Below, in pieces: positions 23,850-31,466 of a stretch of DNA of 64,000 nt. How positions within the stretch are numbered: the first letter of the stretch is position 1; the number at the start of each line of letters is the position of its first letter. Under the pieces are notes generated by a model, which saw only the letters and a program-made list of their open reading frames with translations, was not told the DNA's origin and ran no database searches. The position numbers and the translations under genes are program-made. This DNA is from Jannaschia rubra (lineage in GTDB: Bacteria; Pseudomonadota; Alphaproteobacteria; Rhodobacterales; Rhodobacteraceae), in the NCBI RefSeq assembly GCF_001403735.1, contig NZ_CXPG01000022.1, positions 1 through 64,000 of the forward strand, written 5' to 3'.

Positions 23850-24920
23850 TTAGCGGCGGAGCCGGTTCGCTCGATCCTGCATCCGCTGGATCTTGGCCCC
23901 GGCACCCTCGGCGGGAGGCGGCGGAGGTGCCTCTTGCTGGGTCGGACCGGAAGGACGCGAGAACATTTGACCGGCCATCGACCGACCGCGAAGTCCGATG
24001 AGTTCAGGATAACTCGCGGTGCCATACTTCTGCCGCGCAACGGCCTGATTGCTTCCCGTAAAGCCACGACCAAGATCGACGGCACCACCGAGACCACTCG
24101 ACAGAGCAGGCATGACGATGTTCCCCGAGATCGCCCGAACGAGGAAGGGGGTCGCAAGGATGAACCCCTTCGCCATGAAGACCATCATGAAGAAGGGCAC
24201 GACGGCGCCGATCGTGCCGATGGCGTCAGCCGTCGTAAGTCGAGCGATCAAGGAGTTCGACACACCAATGATCGTCGCGAAGACTCCAGCGATGATGATG
24301 GGGTAGATCGCGAACGAGATCAGCGCCGAGAGCCAGCGCGCGAAGTAGTCCTTCGTGACCTCAAAGAGGGTCAGGAAAATCATGATCGGTGCGAGACCAA
24401 TCAGGAGAGCGATCATCAAACGAGCCGCGATCAAGAAGAACGCCGCGAGGCCGCCGAGCAGCGATAGAAGAACCGTTCCGACAACGGACATGAAGCCGCC
24501 CGCTACCCAGTTCATTTCTTCACCGATGCCATTCATATATTCGGCGAATTTCTCTATTACCCTATCAAACTCTTCGGCAAAGGTGCCAGAAGGTCCTGGT
24601 GTTCCGCCACCGACGGATGCGACAAGTGAGCCAGCGATACTGTCGATGCCATTCAGAATCGCCGCGGAGAAGGAGTTGAATTGCGCCCAGTTCGTCGCAA
24701 ATAGGCCGACGAGAGCGAGTTTGACAGCAAGCCAGAAGGCCGTCCTCCCGTCCATCGACCTGACCTGGAAAGCCATGTTGATGAAGACGAGGATGACGAG
24801 GAGCGTCATCGTAACGATCAGCACTGTCCCAACAGTTGAGGCGACGGCTCCGAATTGGGTTTCAGCGGCGTCTTCAAGATAGCTGTCAGCCGTCTCTACG
24901 AAGAATGTTACGATGCTCAC
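23850..24920 (-). CDS. virB6: VirB6/TrbL-type channel protein
   Basis: This is a 356-residue polytopic inner-membrane protein. Hydrophobic segments lie at about residues 28-50, 65-85, 140-165, 170-190, 200-222 and 240-265, with a periplasmic loop between the second and third. The C-terminal tail (about 290-356) is polar and proline-rich. This fits the VirB6 family, which builds the inner-membrane channel platform. It is the last gene of the virB operon, separated from virB11 by two small genes, an order different from the Ti operon. Confidence 0.85.
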   Translation of the reverse strand: MSIVTFFVETADSYLEDAAETQFGAVASTVGTVLIVTMTLLVILVFINMAFQVRSMDGRTAFWLAVKLALVGLFATNWAQFNSFSAAILNGIDSIAGSLVASVGGGTPGPSGTFAEEFDRVIEKFAEYMNGIGEEMNWVAGGFMSVVGTVLLSLLGGLAAFFLIAARLMIALLIGLAPIMIFLTLFEVTKDYFARWLSALISFAIYPIIIAGVFATIIGVSNSLIARLTTADAIGTIGAVVPFFMMVFMAKGFILATPFLVRAISGNIVMPALSSGLGGAVDLGRGFTGSNQAVARQKYGTASYPELIGLRGRSMAGQMFSRPSGPTQQEAPPPPPAEGAGAKIQRMQDRANRLRR

Positions 24921-24929
24921 TTGCTGCCC

Positions 24930-25337
24930 CTATTTCCACGTTCCAGCCGCGAGACAGATTTCGCGCGCGGTTCCACGATAGGCTTGGATTGTGTTGTCGT
25001 ATGCCCTGCCATGTTCGCGAAGTTCGTGACGGTCCTCTATACCGGCGTAGTGTTCGAGATAATATTGAACAACGGGTTCCCACGAGGGATAGCGTTGCTC
25101 GCACCCGCAAGTGCCGCTTTCCACCACGTTATTGAACGTATATGCGCGATACATATCGCGGATAAAGATGACGCGGTGAGCGTCACGGAAGTCCATATTT
25201 TCAATAATCACCGGATCGGATGGCCGATTGGGGCATGACGCCGGGGCTTGATCCGCTGGTTCTGGAACAAGTTGAGCCGCAGCCGGGGACAAGCTAGCGA
25301 CAAAAATTAATGACGTAAGGATGCTGTGTCTCAACAT
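24930..25337 (-). CDS. Small exported protein in the virB operon
   Basis: This is a 135-residue protein. Residues 1-21 form a signal peptide ending in SPAAAQ. The mature part has four or five cysteines (SCPNRP, GTCGCEQRY, EICLAAG) that may form disulfides. It is therefore periplasmic or outer-membrane-associated. It lies between the DUF4177-like gene and virB6. I do not recognise the family. The site suggests a T4SS accessory such as a channel stabiliser or an exclusion factor. Less GC-rich than the flanking vir genes. Confidence 0.7.
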   Translation of the reverse strand: MLRHSILTSLIFVASLSPAAAQLVPEPADQAPASCPNRPSDPVIIENMDFRDAHRVIFIRDMYRAYTFNNVVESGTCGCEQRYPSWEPVVQYYLEHYAGIEDRHELREHGRAYDNTIQAYRGTAREICLAAGTWK

Positions 25338-25543
25338 CAGGCCGCTTCTTCCGAGGCATCATGACCCTTTATCGTTTCCCGCTTCATGAAGACGAGAAAC
25401 CCTTGCGGCTTGGCGTTGTGGGGGACAGCCGATACAACTTCCCATCCCATCGCACCCCATTCCCGTAGGGTATTTTCCATCTCGGCTGCTCCTTTCCGGC
25501 TTCCAACATCGAAGGTCAGCACCTCATGCTCGAACATCTTCAT
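25337..25543 (-). CDS. DUF4177-like small protein
   Basis: This is a 68-residue protein. The stretch LTFDVGSRKGAAEMENTLREWGAMGWEVVSAVPHN...FLVFMKRE follows the pattern of DUF4177 (small alpha/beta proteins with GxEGWELV). I chose the ATG at 25543 because GAGGAGAAAGG lies just upstream; an upstream in-frame start at 25558 is possible. It overlaps the virB11 3' end. The role in the transfer operon is unknown. Confidence 0.65.
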   Translation of the reverse strand: MKMFEHEVLTFDVGSRKGAAEMENTLREWGAMGWEVVSAVPHNAKPQGFLVFMKRETIKGHDASEEAA

Positions 25544-26525
25544 GGCCTTTCTCCTCATCGCTTTGGCCGGGCAGGTAGAATTCCGTGATGCCTCGATCGC
25601 CCAGGTTCCGGCCTGCCTGGATGATGACGTCGATCGAGCTTTCGATGTATCGTATCATATCCTGATAGGTCATAGGCACGTTCGTCTTCAGCGCGGCGAT
25701 CGCCAGCCGTTGCACGGCGAGCTGCGGCGTCTCGGCATGGAGCGTCGTCATGGAGCCGCCATGCCCCGTGTTGATCGCCTCCAAGAAGGTCATCGCTTCC
25801 TGGCCCCGCACCTCGCCGAGGACGATCCTGTCCGGTCGCATCCGCAACGTCGAGGTCAGAAGCACGTCGGCCGACTGCATCGGCACGTCGCGGTTCGAGA
25901 TCAGCGTCACCACGTTGGGTTGTTCGGGGATCAGCTCGGCCGCCTCCTCGATGGTGACGATCCGCTCCTCGGGAGGAACGTAGGACAAGACCTTACGGGC
26001 CGCGACCGTCTTTCCGGTCGAGGTGCCGCCCGAGACGATCATGTTGAGCTTGTGAGCGACGCAGAAGCGGACCGCTTCGTAGATGTCGCCGTCCCGGACG
26101 ACCTTCCGCAGCTTGAGGTTCTGCGCCCGGCGTTCCTCTTCGAGACTGCGTTCCGCCCCGTAGAGCCACTTGAGTTCGATCCGGTCGAGCGGCAGGGTCG
26201 AGAAGAATCGGAGGGCGACGGAGTGTCCCTTGGCAACCGCCGGCGGCAGGATGACCTGCGCCCGGATCGGACGGCCCTTATACTCGATGGAGACCGAGAC
26301 GATGGGCTTCTCCTTGCCGACCCGCGTGTCGGCCGCCGACGCGATCTGGCTGCACAGATCCTTCACCTCGACCTGGGAGAGCGAAACGTCGAGGGACCGC
26401 ATGAAGCGGTCCCCCTGATACTCGCCCCAGACCTTGGCGTCAGGGTTGATGCAGATTTCGATTACGTCGTCGGTGATCGCACCGCCCAGCTTGTCGAGCG
26501 AGGCTTCGAGGTAGGAGGAGGCCAT
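25524..26525 (-). CDS. virB11: VirB11 traffic ATPase
   Basis: This is a 333-residue protein. It has an N-terminal domain to about residue 135, then Walker A SGGTSTGKT (about 165-173), Asp box TIEEAAEL, Walker B LRMRPDRIVLGEVRG and the His box GHGGSMTTLHA, all typical of hexameric secretion ATPases. It powers substrate transfer and pilus assembly at the inner membrane. The start overlaps the virB10 stop (TGATG), so translation is coupled. Confidence 0.93.
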   Translation of the reverse strand: MASSYLEASLDKLGGAITDDVIEICINPDAKVWGEYQGDRFMRSLDVSLSQVEVKDLCSQIASAADTRVGKEKPIVSVSIEYKGRPIRAQVILPPAVAKGHSVALRFFSTLPLDRIELKWLYGAERSLEEERRAQNLKLRKVVRDGDIYEAVRFCVAHKLNMIVSGGTSTGKTVAARKVLSYVPPEERIVTIEEAAELIPEQPNVVTLISNRDVPMQSADVLLTSTLRMRPDRIVLGEVRGQEAMTFLEAINTGHGGSMTTLHAETPQLAVQRLAIAALKTNVPMTYQDMIRYIESSIDVIIQAGRNLGDRGITEFYLPGQSDEEKGHEDVRA

Positions 26526-27955
26526 CAGAAGATCTCCAGATCGCGGTCCACCATGACGGAGATCGTCGCACCCTGATCGACGTAGATGACAGGTCCGAGG
26601 GAGAGTTGATCCGACAAGGCACCCCGGCTCGCGTTGCGGAAATCGTCGCCCACGTCGGACGCCACGTCCGATCCCGCTCGCGAGTTGATGGAGCCGGCCG
26701 CCGCGTCCGTGCCCCCGGAGATGAGGGAGATAAGGGCAGAGCCCCCGAACCGTTGCCGCGCGCGGTTGTCCACGAAGCCGGTGACGCCGGAGCGGCCGAG
26801 TTCGTCGCCGCCGAACGAGCTGATCGTGACCGACTGGTTCGACGGCAAGATGATGCGGTCCCATCCGACGGTGACACGCTGTTCACCGACGCTCGCACCG
26901 CTGCGGTATCGGCCGATGAGCCGCGCGCCGCGGGGGATCAGCGTCCGCGCGCCGTCGAAGGAATGGACGTCCTCGGAGATCGTCGCCCGGACCTGACCGG
27001 GGCTTGAGCTGTCGATTGCGGTCTCAAGCACCGCCTGGATCATCGTCCCTTGGGGAACCGTGTTCGACGGGTTCGCGATCACCTCGGCCTGCGAGACCTG
27101 GGCGGGACGAGCGCCGTTGAAGACGAAATCCGCCCCTTCGCTGAATATGCGATCTTCGAGGCCACCCTCGCCACCTCCATCGCCGCCGCCGAAGGCGATC
27201 GTCGGGGAGTCGATGCGAGCCTGCTGGAACGCCGCTTCCTCGGCCCGCCTCCGCTCCAGCTCGGCGATCCGGGCGGCCTCGTTCTCGCGAAGCCGGCGCT
27301 GGCGCTCCGCTTCCTCGGCCGCGAGCAGACGTTGCCGTTCACGCTCCGCCAGTTCCTCTTCCGTGGGACCGGACGGGATCGGCGCCGGGGGCCTGTTCTG
27401 GGCTTCCAGTCGCGCCGCGTCGAGGTCCAGGCGAAGCTGGCGAAGCTGACGATCGCGCGCCGACAGTTCCTCTTGGAAGGCGGACTGCGCGTTCTCGGAC
27501 GACGCCTGCAATGCCGAAATCTGCGCGGTCAGGGCCTCGATGGCGTCGGCCGCAGCCGTGTCCTCTTCGACCACCGGCTCCGGGGCGTTGCGGATGGCCT
27601 CGATCTCGGCCTGCAACGCTGCGAGCTGGGCCAGGAGTTCGGCGTTCGGCTCCGCCGGCGGTGCCTCCACGACGACGACCTCCGGCTCCGGGGCAGGGGC
27701 GGGAACGAAGGGCTCGATGGCCCCGAAATCGCCGCCGTCCGTCTGGAATTCGTCCGGGGTGGCCGTGGGCATCGGCACCTCGGGATCGTCCTGTAACGCG
27801 AGATAGGCCGCGGCCCCCAGACCACACAGGACGATGACGCCGAGGATCGCCACGACGGGGTTCGGGCGGTTCGGGCCGCCCGATCTTGTATTGCCGCCGC
27901 TGCCTTCGAGTTCCCGCAGGCGGCGTTCGATTTCCTCGTTGCTCGTGTCGCTCAC
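26525..27955 (-). CDS. virB10: VirB10 core-complex protein
   Basis: This is a 476-residue protein. It has a short cytoplasmic tail, one membrane helix at about 33-54, a Pro/Glu-rich periplasmic segment, a long coiled coil (about 95-225, Gln/Glu/Arg-rich) and the VirB10 C-terminal domain (about 270-470) with LIPRGARLIGRYRSG and FGGSALISLISGG. It spans both membranes and relays ATP energy to the outer pore. It uses a GTG start overlapping the virB9 stop. Confidence 0.93.
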   Translation of the reverse strand: MSDTSNEEIERRLRELEGSGGNTRSGGPNRPNPVVAILGVIVLCGLGAAAYLALQDDPEVPMPTATPDEFQTDGGDFGAIEPFVPAPAPEPEVVVVEAPPAEPNAELLAQLAALQAEIEAIRNAPEPVVEEDTAAADAIEALTAQISALQASSENAQSAFQEELSARDRQLRQLRLDLDAARLEAQNRPPAPIPSGPTEEELAERERQRLLAAEEAERQRRLRENEAARIAELERRRAEEAAFQQARIDSPTIAFGGGDGGGEGGLEDRIFSEGADFVFNGARPAQVSQAEVIANPSNTVPQGTMIQAVLETAIDSSSPGQVRATISEDVHSFDGARTLIPRGARLIGRYRSGASVGEQRVTVGWDRIILPSNQSVTISSFGGDELGRSGVTGFVDNRARQRFGGSALISLISGGTDAAAGSINSRAGSDVASDVGDDFRNASRGALSDQLSLGPVIYVDQGATISVMVDRDLEIF

Positions 27956-28686
27956 TTGAAGACCCCCCCGGTGTTGGAGGCGAAGTCCTGCGCGGAGATG
28001 CCCCTGCCATTCATGACGATGCAGACGACCTCATCCCCGAGCCGCAGCACCCATTGCTCACTGACGCCCGAGACGCGCAACACGCCGTCCTCGACCTGCT
28101 GGCTGTTGACGGTCCGCTCACGTCCGTTGCGGTAGCGGAAGACCGCGGGAACGGGCGAGTTCGGAGCGAACCGGAAGTAGGTGAACGTGCCATCGTCCCA
28201 CACGGAGACCGGCGTGAAGTCGAAACTGTCCGAGGCCGAGTAGTTGTAGTTCGGGGCCTGCTGCGCGACCGCCGCGACGCGGCGGGCGGCCTGTTCCTGC
28301 GGATAGCGAAACTGGACGACGTAGAAGGTCGGCGAGGCCGATTCCGTGACGTGGAAGTAGTAGCTGCGCCGGTTGGTGTAGACCGTGATGTTGGTGCTGA
28401 CCGCGCGCGCGTTCGGCTTCACCGCGAAGGCGCGGCCACCCGGCACCCCGTCGAGCTGAAAGCCTTCCGTGTCGCCCGCGATGATCGAGCGGATGGTTTC
28501 GCCCTGGCCGAATTCGATGGAGGTCACATGCGTCAGGCTCACGCTCAGCCGATAGACCTGGCCCTCCTGATAGGTGGCGACCCGGACGCGCTGATCGTTC
28601 GGCCCGGCGCGCGGGACGTATTCCGCGAGCGCCGGAAGGGTGCCGAGTCCGAGGACGACGGCGATCGTCGTGGCGAGAGCCTTCAT
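27952..28686 (-). CDS. virB9: VirB9 outer-membrane core protein
   Basis: This is a 244-residue protein with a signal peptide (residues 1-21, ALPALA cleavage). The mature part has YQEGQVYRLSVSLTHVTSIEFGQGE, TNITVYTNRRSYYFHV, and a C-terminal domain with WDDGTFTYFRF and VFRY, the VirB9/CagX pattern. It forms the outer-membrane ring with VirB10 and VirB7. I chose the ATG at 28686 because it gives a proper signal peptide. It ends in the virB10 start. Confidence 0.93.
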   Translation of the reverse strand: MKALATTIAVVLGLGTLPALAEYVPRAGPNDQRVRVATYQEGQVYRLSVSLTHVTSIEFGQGETIRSIIAGDTEGFQLDGVPGGRAFAVKPNARAVSTNITVYTNRRSYYFHVTESASPTFYVVQFRYPQEQAARRVAAVAQQAPNYNYSASDSFDFTPVSVWDDGTFTYFRFAPNSPVPAVFRYRNGRERTVNSQQVEDGVLRVSGVSEQWVLRLGDEVVCIVMNGRGISAQDFASNTGGVFK

Positions 28687-28687
28687 C

Positions 28688-29341
28688 CTAGTTCTCCCTG
28701 CGGTCGGAGCTGATCGCGTATTCCGTGACGGTGAAGCCGAACGGGTTGGTCCAGACCTCATCAATCGACCGGCGTTCCTCGGGCCGAAACTCGAAGAGCA
28801 TCGTCGCGGTGAAGAGCCCGTTCTGGACGCCCTGCGGCGAGGTCAGGCGCTTTCGGATGCGCGCCTGCGCGCGGTTCGAGCTGATCCGCTGGATCGACAG
28901 CACTTCCACATCGAGGCGCGCTTGCGGGCCGTAGAGGTCCGGCGGATAGGCGTCGTTCGCGCTGTCCCAGGTTCGGCGAAGCGACGCTTCCGCCGCCCCG
29001 TCAGAGCGTTCGAGGATGCTGCGAACCCGCAGGTCGTTGTCGAGCTGGTTGTAGGTCTCGCGGTCGACCACGTAGCGGTAGACCATGGCCTCGATGACGG
29101 CCTCGTTGGCTGTGATCGAGCTGGCCCCGACCGAGGCGTTCGGCAGCGCCATGCCCGTGTTCGGATCGTAGGGCACCACGACCGGGGGCGGATCGACGTC
29201 GAGGACGGAGACGGCAGCGGCCGACAGGCATCCGACGACGCCGAAGACCAGACCGGCGAGGCCGAGCTTCTGCCAGAGCCGTTCCCGGCGCCGCGCGCCG
29301 TAGATCAGCTCCTCTTCGACTATTTCCTGTTCGTGCTTCAC
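28688..29341 (-). CDS. virB8: VirB8 inner-membrane assembly factor
   Basis: This is a 217-residue protein. It has a cytoplasmic N-terminus, one membrane helix (about 25-46) and a periplasmic NTF2-like domain with NEAVIEAMVYRYVVDRETYN, ISSNRAQARIRKRLTSP and TNPFGFTVTEYAIS. This is VirB8 architecture and length. It starts at GTG (29341) after GGGGCGGA. The gene is 1 nt from virB9. Confidence 0.92.
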   Translation of the reverse strand: MKHEQEIVEEELIYGARRRERLWQKLGLAGLVFGVVGCLSAAAVSVLDVDPPPVVVPYDPNTGMALPNASVGASSITANEAVIEAMVYRYVVDRETYNQLDNDLRVRSILERSDGAAEASLRRTWDSANDAYPPDLYGPQARLDVEVLSIQRISSNRAQARIRKRLTSPQGVQNGLFTATMLFEFRPEERRSIDEVWTNPFGFTVTEYAISSDRREN

Positions 29342-29363
29342 TGATCCGCCCCTTGTCCTCGAT

Positions 29364-30179
29364 TCAGTCCGCCGAGAGGTCCGGCAGGGTGAAGTCCATG
29401 AACTGCTGTTCCTCGGCGATCGTCGCGGCGTCGATGACGCCCATCTGGCCCGCGCCGACTGTCTGCACGGCTTCGAGCTGCCACATCGCCACCATGGCGA
29501 TCGCCAGCTCCGCCGTGACGCGGGTGTTGAGGTCCACGCTGTCCTTCAGCTCCTCCATGTCGCCGATCATGCCGACGAGCCGGTCCACCCGTTCGAGCGA
29601 CTGGCCCGCATCCGAGTAGCTGTTCTGCGCGGCGGCGGACGTGACGGCCCCGGTGGTCGCGGCCTGCGCCGTGCGCTCCGCGCCGGGGGTGCCGCTCGAC
29701 GCCATTTCCGAGAGCGTGTCCTCATCGAAGCCCGCCTCAGCCAGCACCCGCTCCATCTGCGTCCTGATCTCGCTGGATCCACTTCCCGAGAGGCTCGACC
29801 AGTCGCCCGACTTGATCGCATCGACCGTGGCGAGGATGTCACCAAATTCCTGATCGAGGATGCCGTTCAGCTCATCCTCCATCTCGGTGCGGATGATCTC
29901 GGGCAGCTCCATCAGGCCGGTCAGGGCCGCGTAGGTTTCCTGAAGCTGGGCATACTGTTCGCGAAGCGTGTCGAGCTGGGCGAGAAGCTGGGTGATCTGT
30001 TCGTTCTGCAACACCTCATCGGTGAGCATCTGACGAAGCTGCTGGATTTCCTGCGCGATGTTCTGGGTGTCCACCGTGGGGACGCCCTGCGCCGACGCCG
30101 GCAACGCCATCGCGCCGAGGACGACGGCGGCGGCCGTCGATCGAAGAAGGGTCGGGATCGTAAAGCGACGGGTCGTCAT
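29364..30179 (-). CDS. virB5: VirB5-like minor pilin/helical periplasmic protein
   Basis: This is a 271-residue protein. Signal peptide residues 1-30 (ASAQG). The mature part begins GVPTVDTQNIAQ, then a coiled coil (about 35-90), a variable middle and a C-terminal helix ending EEQQFMDFTLPDL. It matches the VirB5/TrbJ plan. The upstream gene repeats both its first and last motifs. The start overlaps the upstream stop (TGATG). VirB5 sits at the pilus tip or base. Confidence 0.85.
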   Translation of the reverse strand: MTTRRFTIPTLLRSTAAAVVLGAMALPASAQGVPTVDTQNIAQEIQQLRQMLTDEVLQNEQITQLLAQLDTLREQYAQLQETYAALTGLMELPEIIRTEMEDELNGILDQEFGDILATVDAIKSGDWSSLSGSGSSEIRTQMERVLAEAGFDEDTLSEMASSGTPGAERTAQAATTGAVTSAAAQNSYSDAGQSLERVDRLVGMIGDMEELKDSVDLNTRVTAELAIAMVAMWQLEAVQTVGAGQMGVIDAATIAEEQQFMDFTLPDLSAD

Positions 30180-31324
30180 CAGAAGTCCTCCAGGGTGAAG
30201 TCCATGAATTCCTGTTCCGCGAGCTGTGCCGCCGCGAGCGCCACCTGTTCGGCGCTCAAGGGCTTGGTCCGCGAGGCGAGGAGGCGCGTGCGCGCCGCGA
30301 TCAGGCGGACCAGTTCGGCCCGCGCGTAGGTGTTGAGCGCCATCGACTCTTGCAGGTCGGTGGTGGTGCCGATCCGCTGGACGATCCCGCGAACCCGCTG
30401 CGCGGCCATCTGGACCGACTGCATCGAGTTGTTGCCATAGAAGCTGGCGCCGGCCCCGGTCATCGAGAGGGCGGAGTTCGCCATCAGCGCGGGGTCGATG
30501 GTTCCGAGCGCGTCGATCCCGCCGACGCGCGCGAGGTATTCGTTGTATTTCTGCGGGATGACCTGGACATAGTGCTGCGTCTCTTGGAACGGCGGCACGC
30601 CCGAATACTCGATGATCCGGCCCGGCCCGGCATTGTAGGCCCCGAGCGCGTAGATGATGTTCCCGTCGAACATCGCGAGCATCCGAGCTAGATACCGCGC
30701 GCCGCCTTCCACCTGGAGGTATGGGTTGTCGTAGTAGGCGGGGTAGATGCCGAGATCGCCGGCCGTGCCCGGCATGATCTGCGTCAGGCCGAACGCGCCC
30801 ACGGGCGAGCGTGCGCCGATGGTGAACCGGCTTTCCTGCCAGATGAGCGCCTGCAACAGGCACCTCCACTGGACGACGGACAGGCCCGCCTCGCCGACCC
30901 CCGCGTAGCCGTGGGTGTCCTTGGCGACCTGGATGATGAGCTGTTCGATGTTCAGCGCCGCGTCGCCGAACATCTGTTCCCCGGCGGGGTTCGTGTCCAC
31001 CGGGGCGTAGAGCGCGTCGGCCGAGGCGGCGGGATCGCCGTCGCCATCCTCCATCGACGTGACCATTTCAGGGATGCCGCGACCCCCGAGGGAGGTCTGC
31101 GCGTCGAGGATGCGTTCGAGGACGGCGAGCTGTTCGCGCTCGATGTCCTCGATCTGCGACTGAATCGCCACCCTTTGCTCCTGACGGGCGATGTCCGCTT
31201 CGCGTTCCGCGTTCGCCGCCGTGTTCCGGACGATCAGGCCCGCGTCCACCGTGGGCACGCCCTGCGCGAGCGCGGGCAGCGCCAGCACGAGGCCGATCGC
31301 CGTCAGCGAGCGGAGGCTAGCCAT
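30179..31324 (-). CDS. Lytic transglycosylase embedded in a VirB5-like frame
   Basis: This is a 381-residue exported protein. Signal peptide to about residue 20; then GVPTVDAGLIV and a coiled coil as in VirB5. A soluble lytic transglycosylase domain occupies about 130-290, with catalytic Glu in LIWQESRF, then GAFGLTQIMPGTAGDLG and YALGAYNAGPGRI. The C-terminus returns to the VirB5 pattern, ending EQEFMDFTLEDF. It is thus a second, chimeric VirB1-like enzyme in the operon, and it should open peptidoglycan at the assembly site. The ATG at 31324 overlaps the lipoprotein gene. Confidence 0.88.
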   Translation of the reverse strand: MASLRSLTAIGLVLALPALAQGVPTVDAGLIVRNTAANAEREADIARQEQRVAIQSQIEDIEREQLAVLERILDAQTSLGGRGIPEMVTSMEDGDGDPAASADALYAPVDTNPAGEQMFGDAALNIEQLIIQVAKDTHGYAGVGEAGLSVVQWRCLLQALIWQESRFTIGARSPVGAFGLTQIMPGTAGDLGIYPAYYDNPYLQVEGGARYLARMLAMFDGNIIYALGAYNAGPGRIIEYSGVPPFQETQHYVQVIPQKYNEYLARVGGIDALGTIDPALMANSALSMTGAGASFYGNNSMQSVQMAAQRVRGIVQRIGTTTDLQESMALNTYARAELVRLIAARTRLLASRTKPLSAEQVALAAAQLAEQEFMDFTLEDF

Positions 31325-31466
31325 CGACCGGACCCCCGAGCGGGGTGAAGCTGCAATCCCCACCGTCTTCCATGGGCAGGAAGTTGAAGCAGTTGGCCTC
31401 AACCGGCTGATAGGACGCGCAGCCCGCGAGCGCGGCCGCGACGACGATAAGCGCCATGATCCTCAT
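31317..31466 (-). CDS. VirB7-like small lipoprotein
   Basis: This gene encodes 49 residues: MRIMALIVVAAALAGC gives a lipobox (LAGC, lipidated Cys16), followed by a short mature part with two more cysteines (26 and 38). VirB7 proteins have this size and layout and anchor VirB9 to the outer membrane. It lies between virB4 and the transglycosylase chimera, not beside virB8 as in Ti plasmids. Its ends overlap both neighbours by a few bases, which supports real coding. An exclusion lipoprotein is the alternative. Confidence 0.7.
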   Translation of the reverse strand: MRIMALIVVAAALAGCASYQPVEANCFNFLPMEDGGDCSFTPLGGPVDG

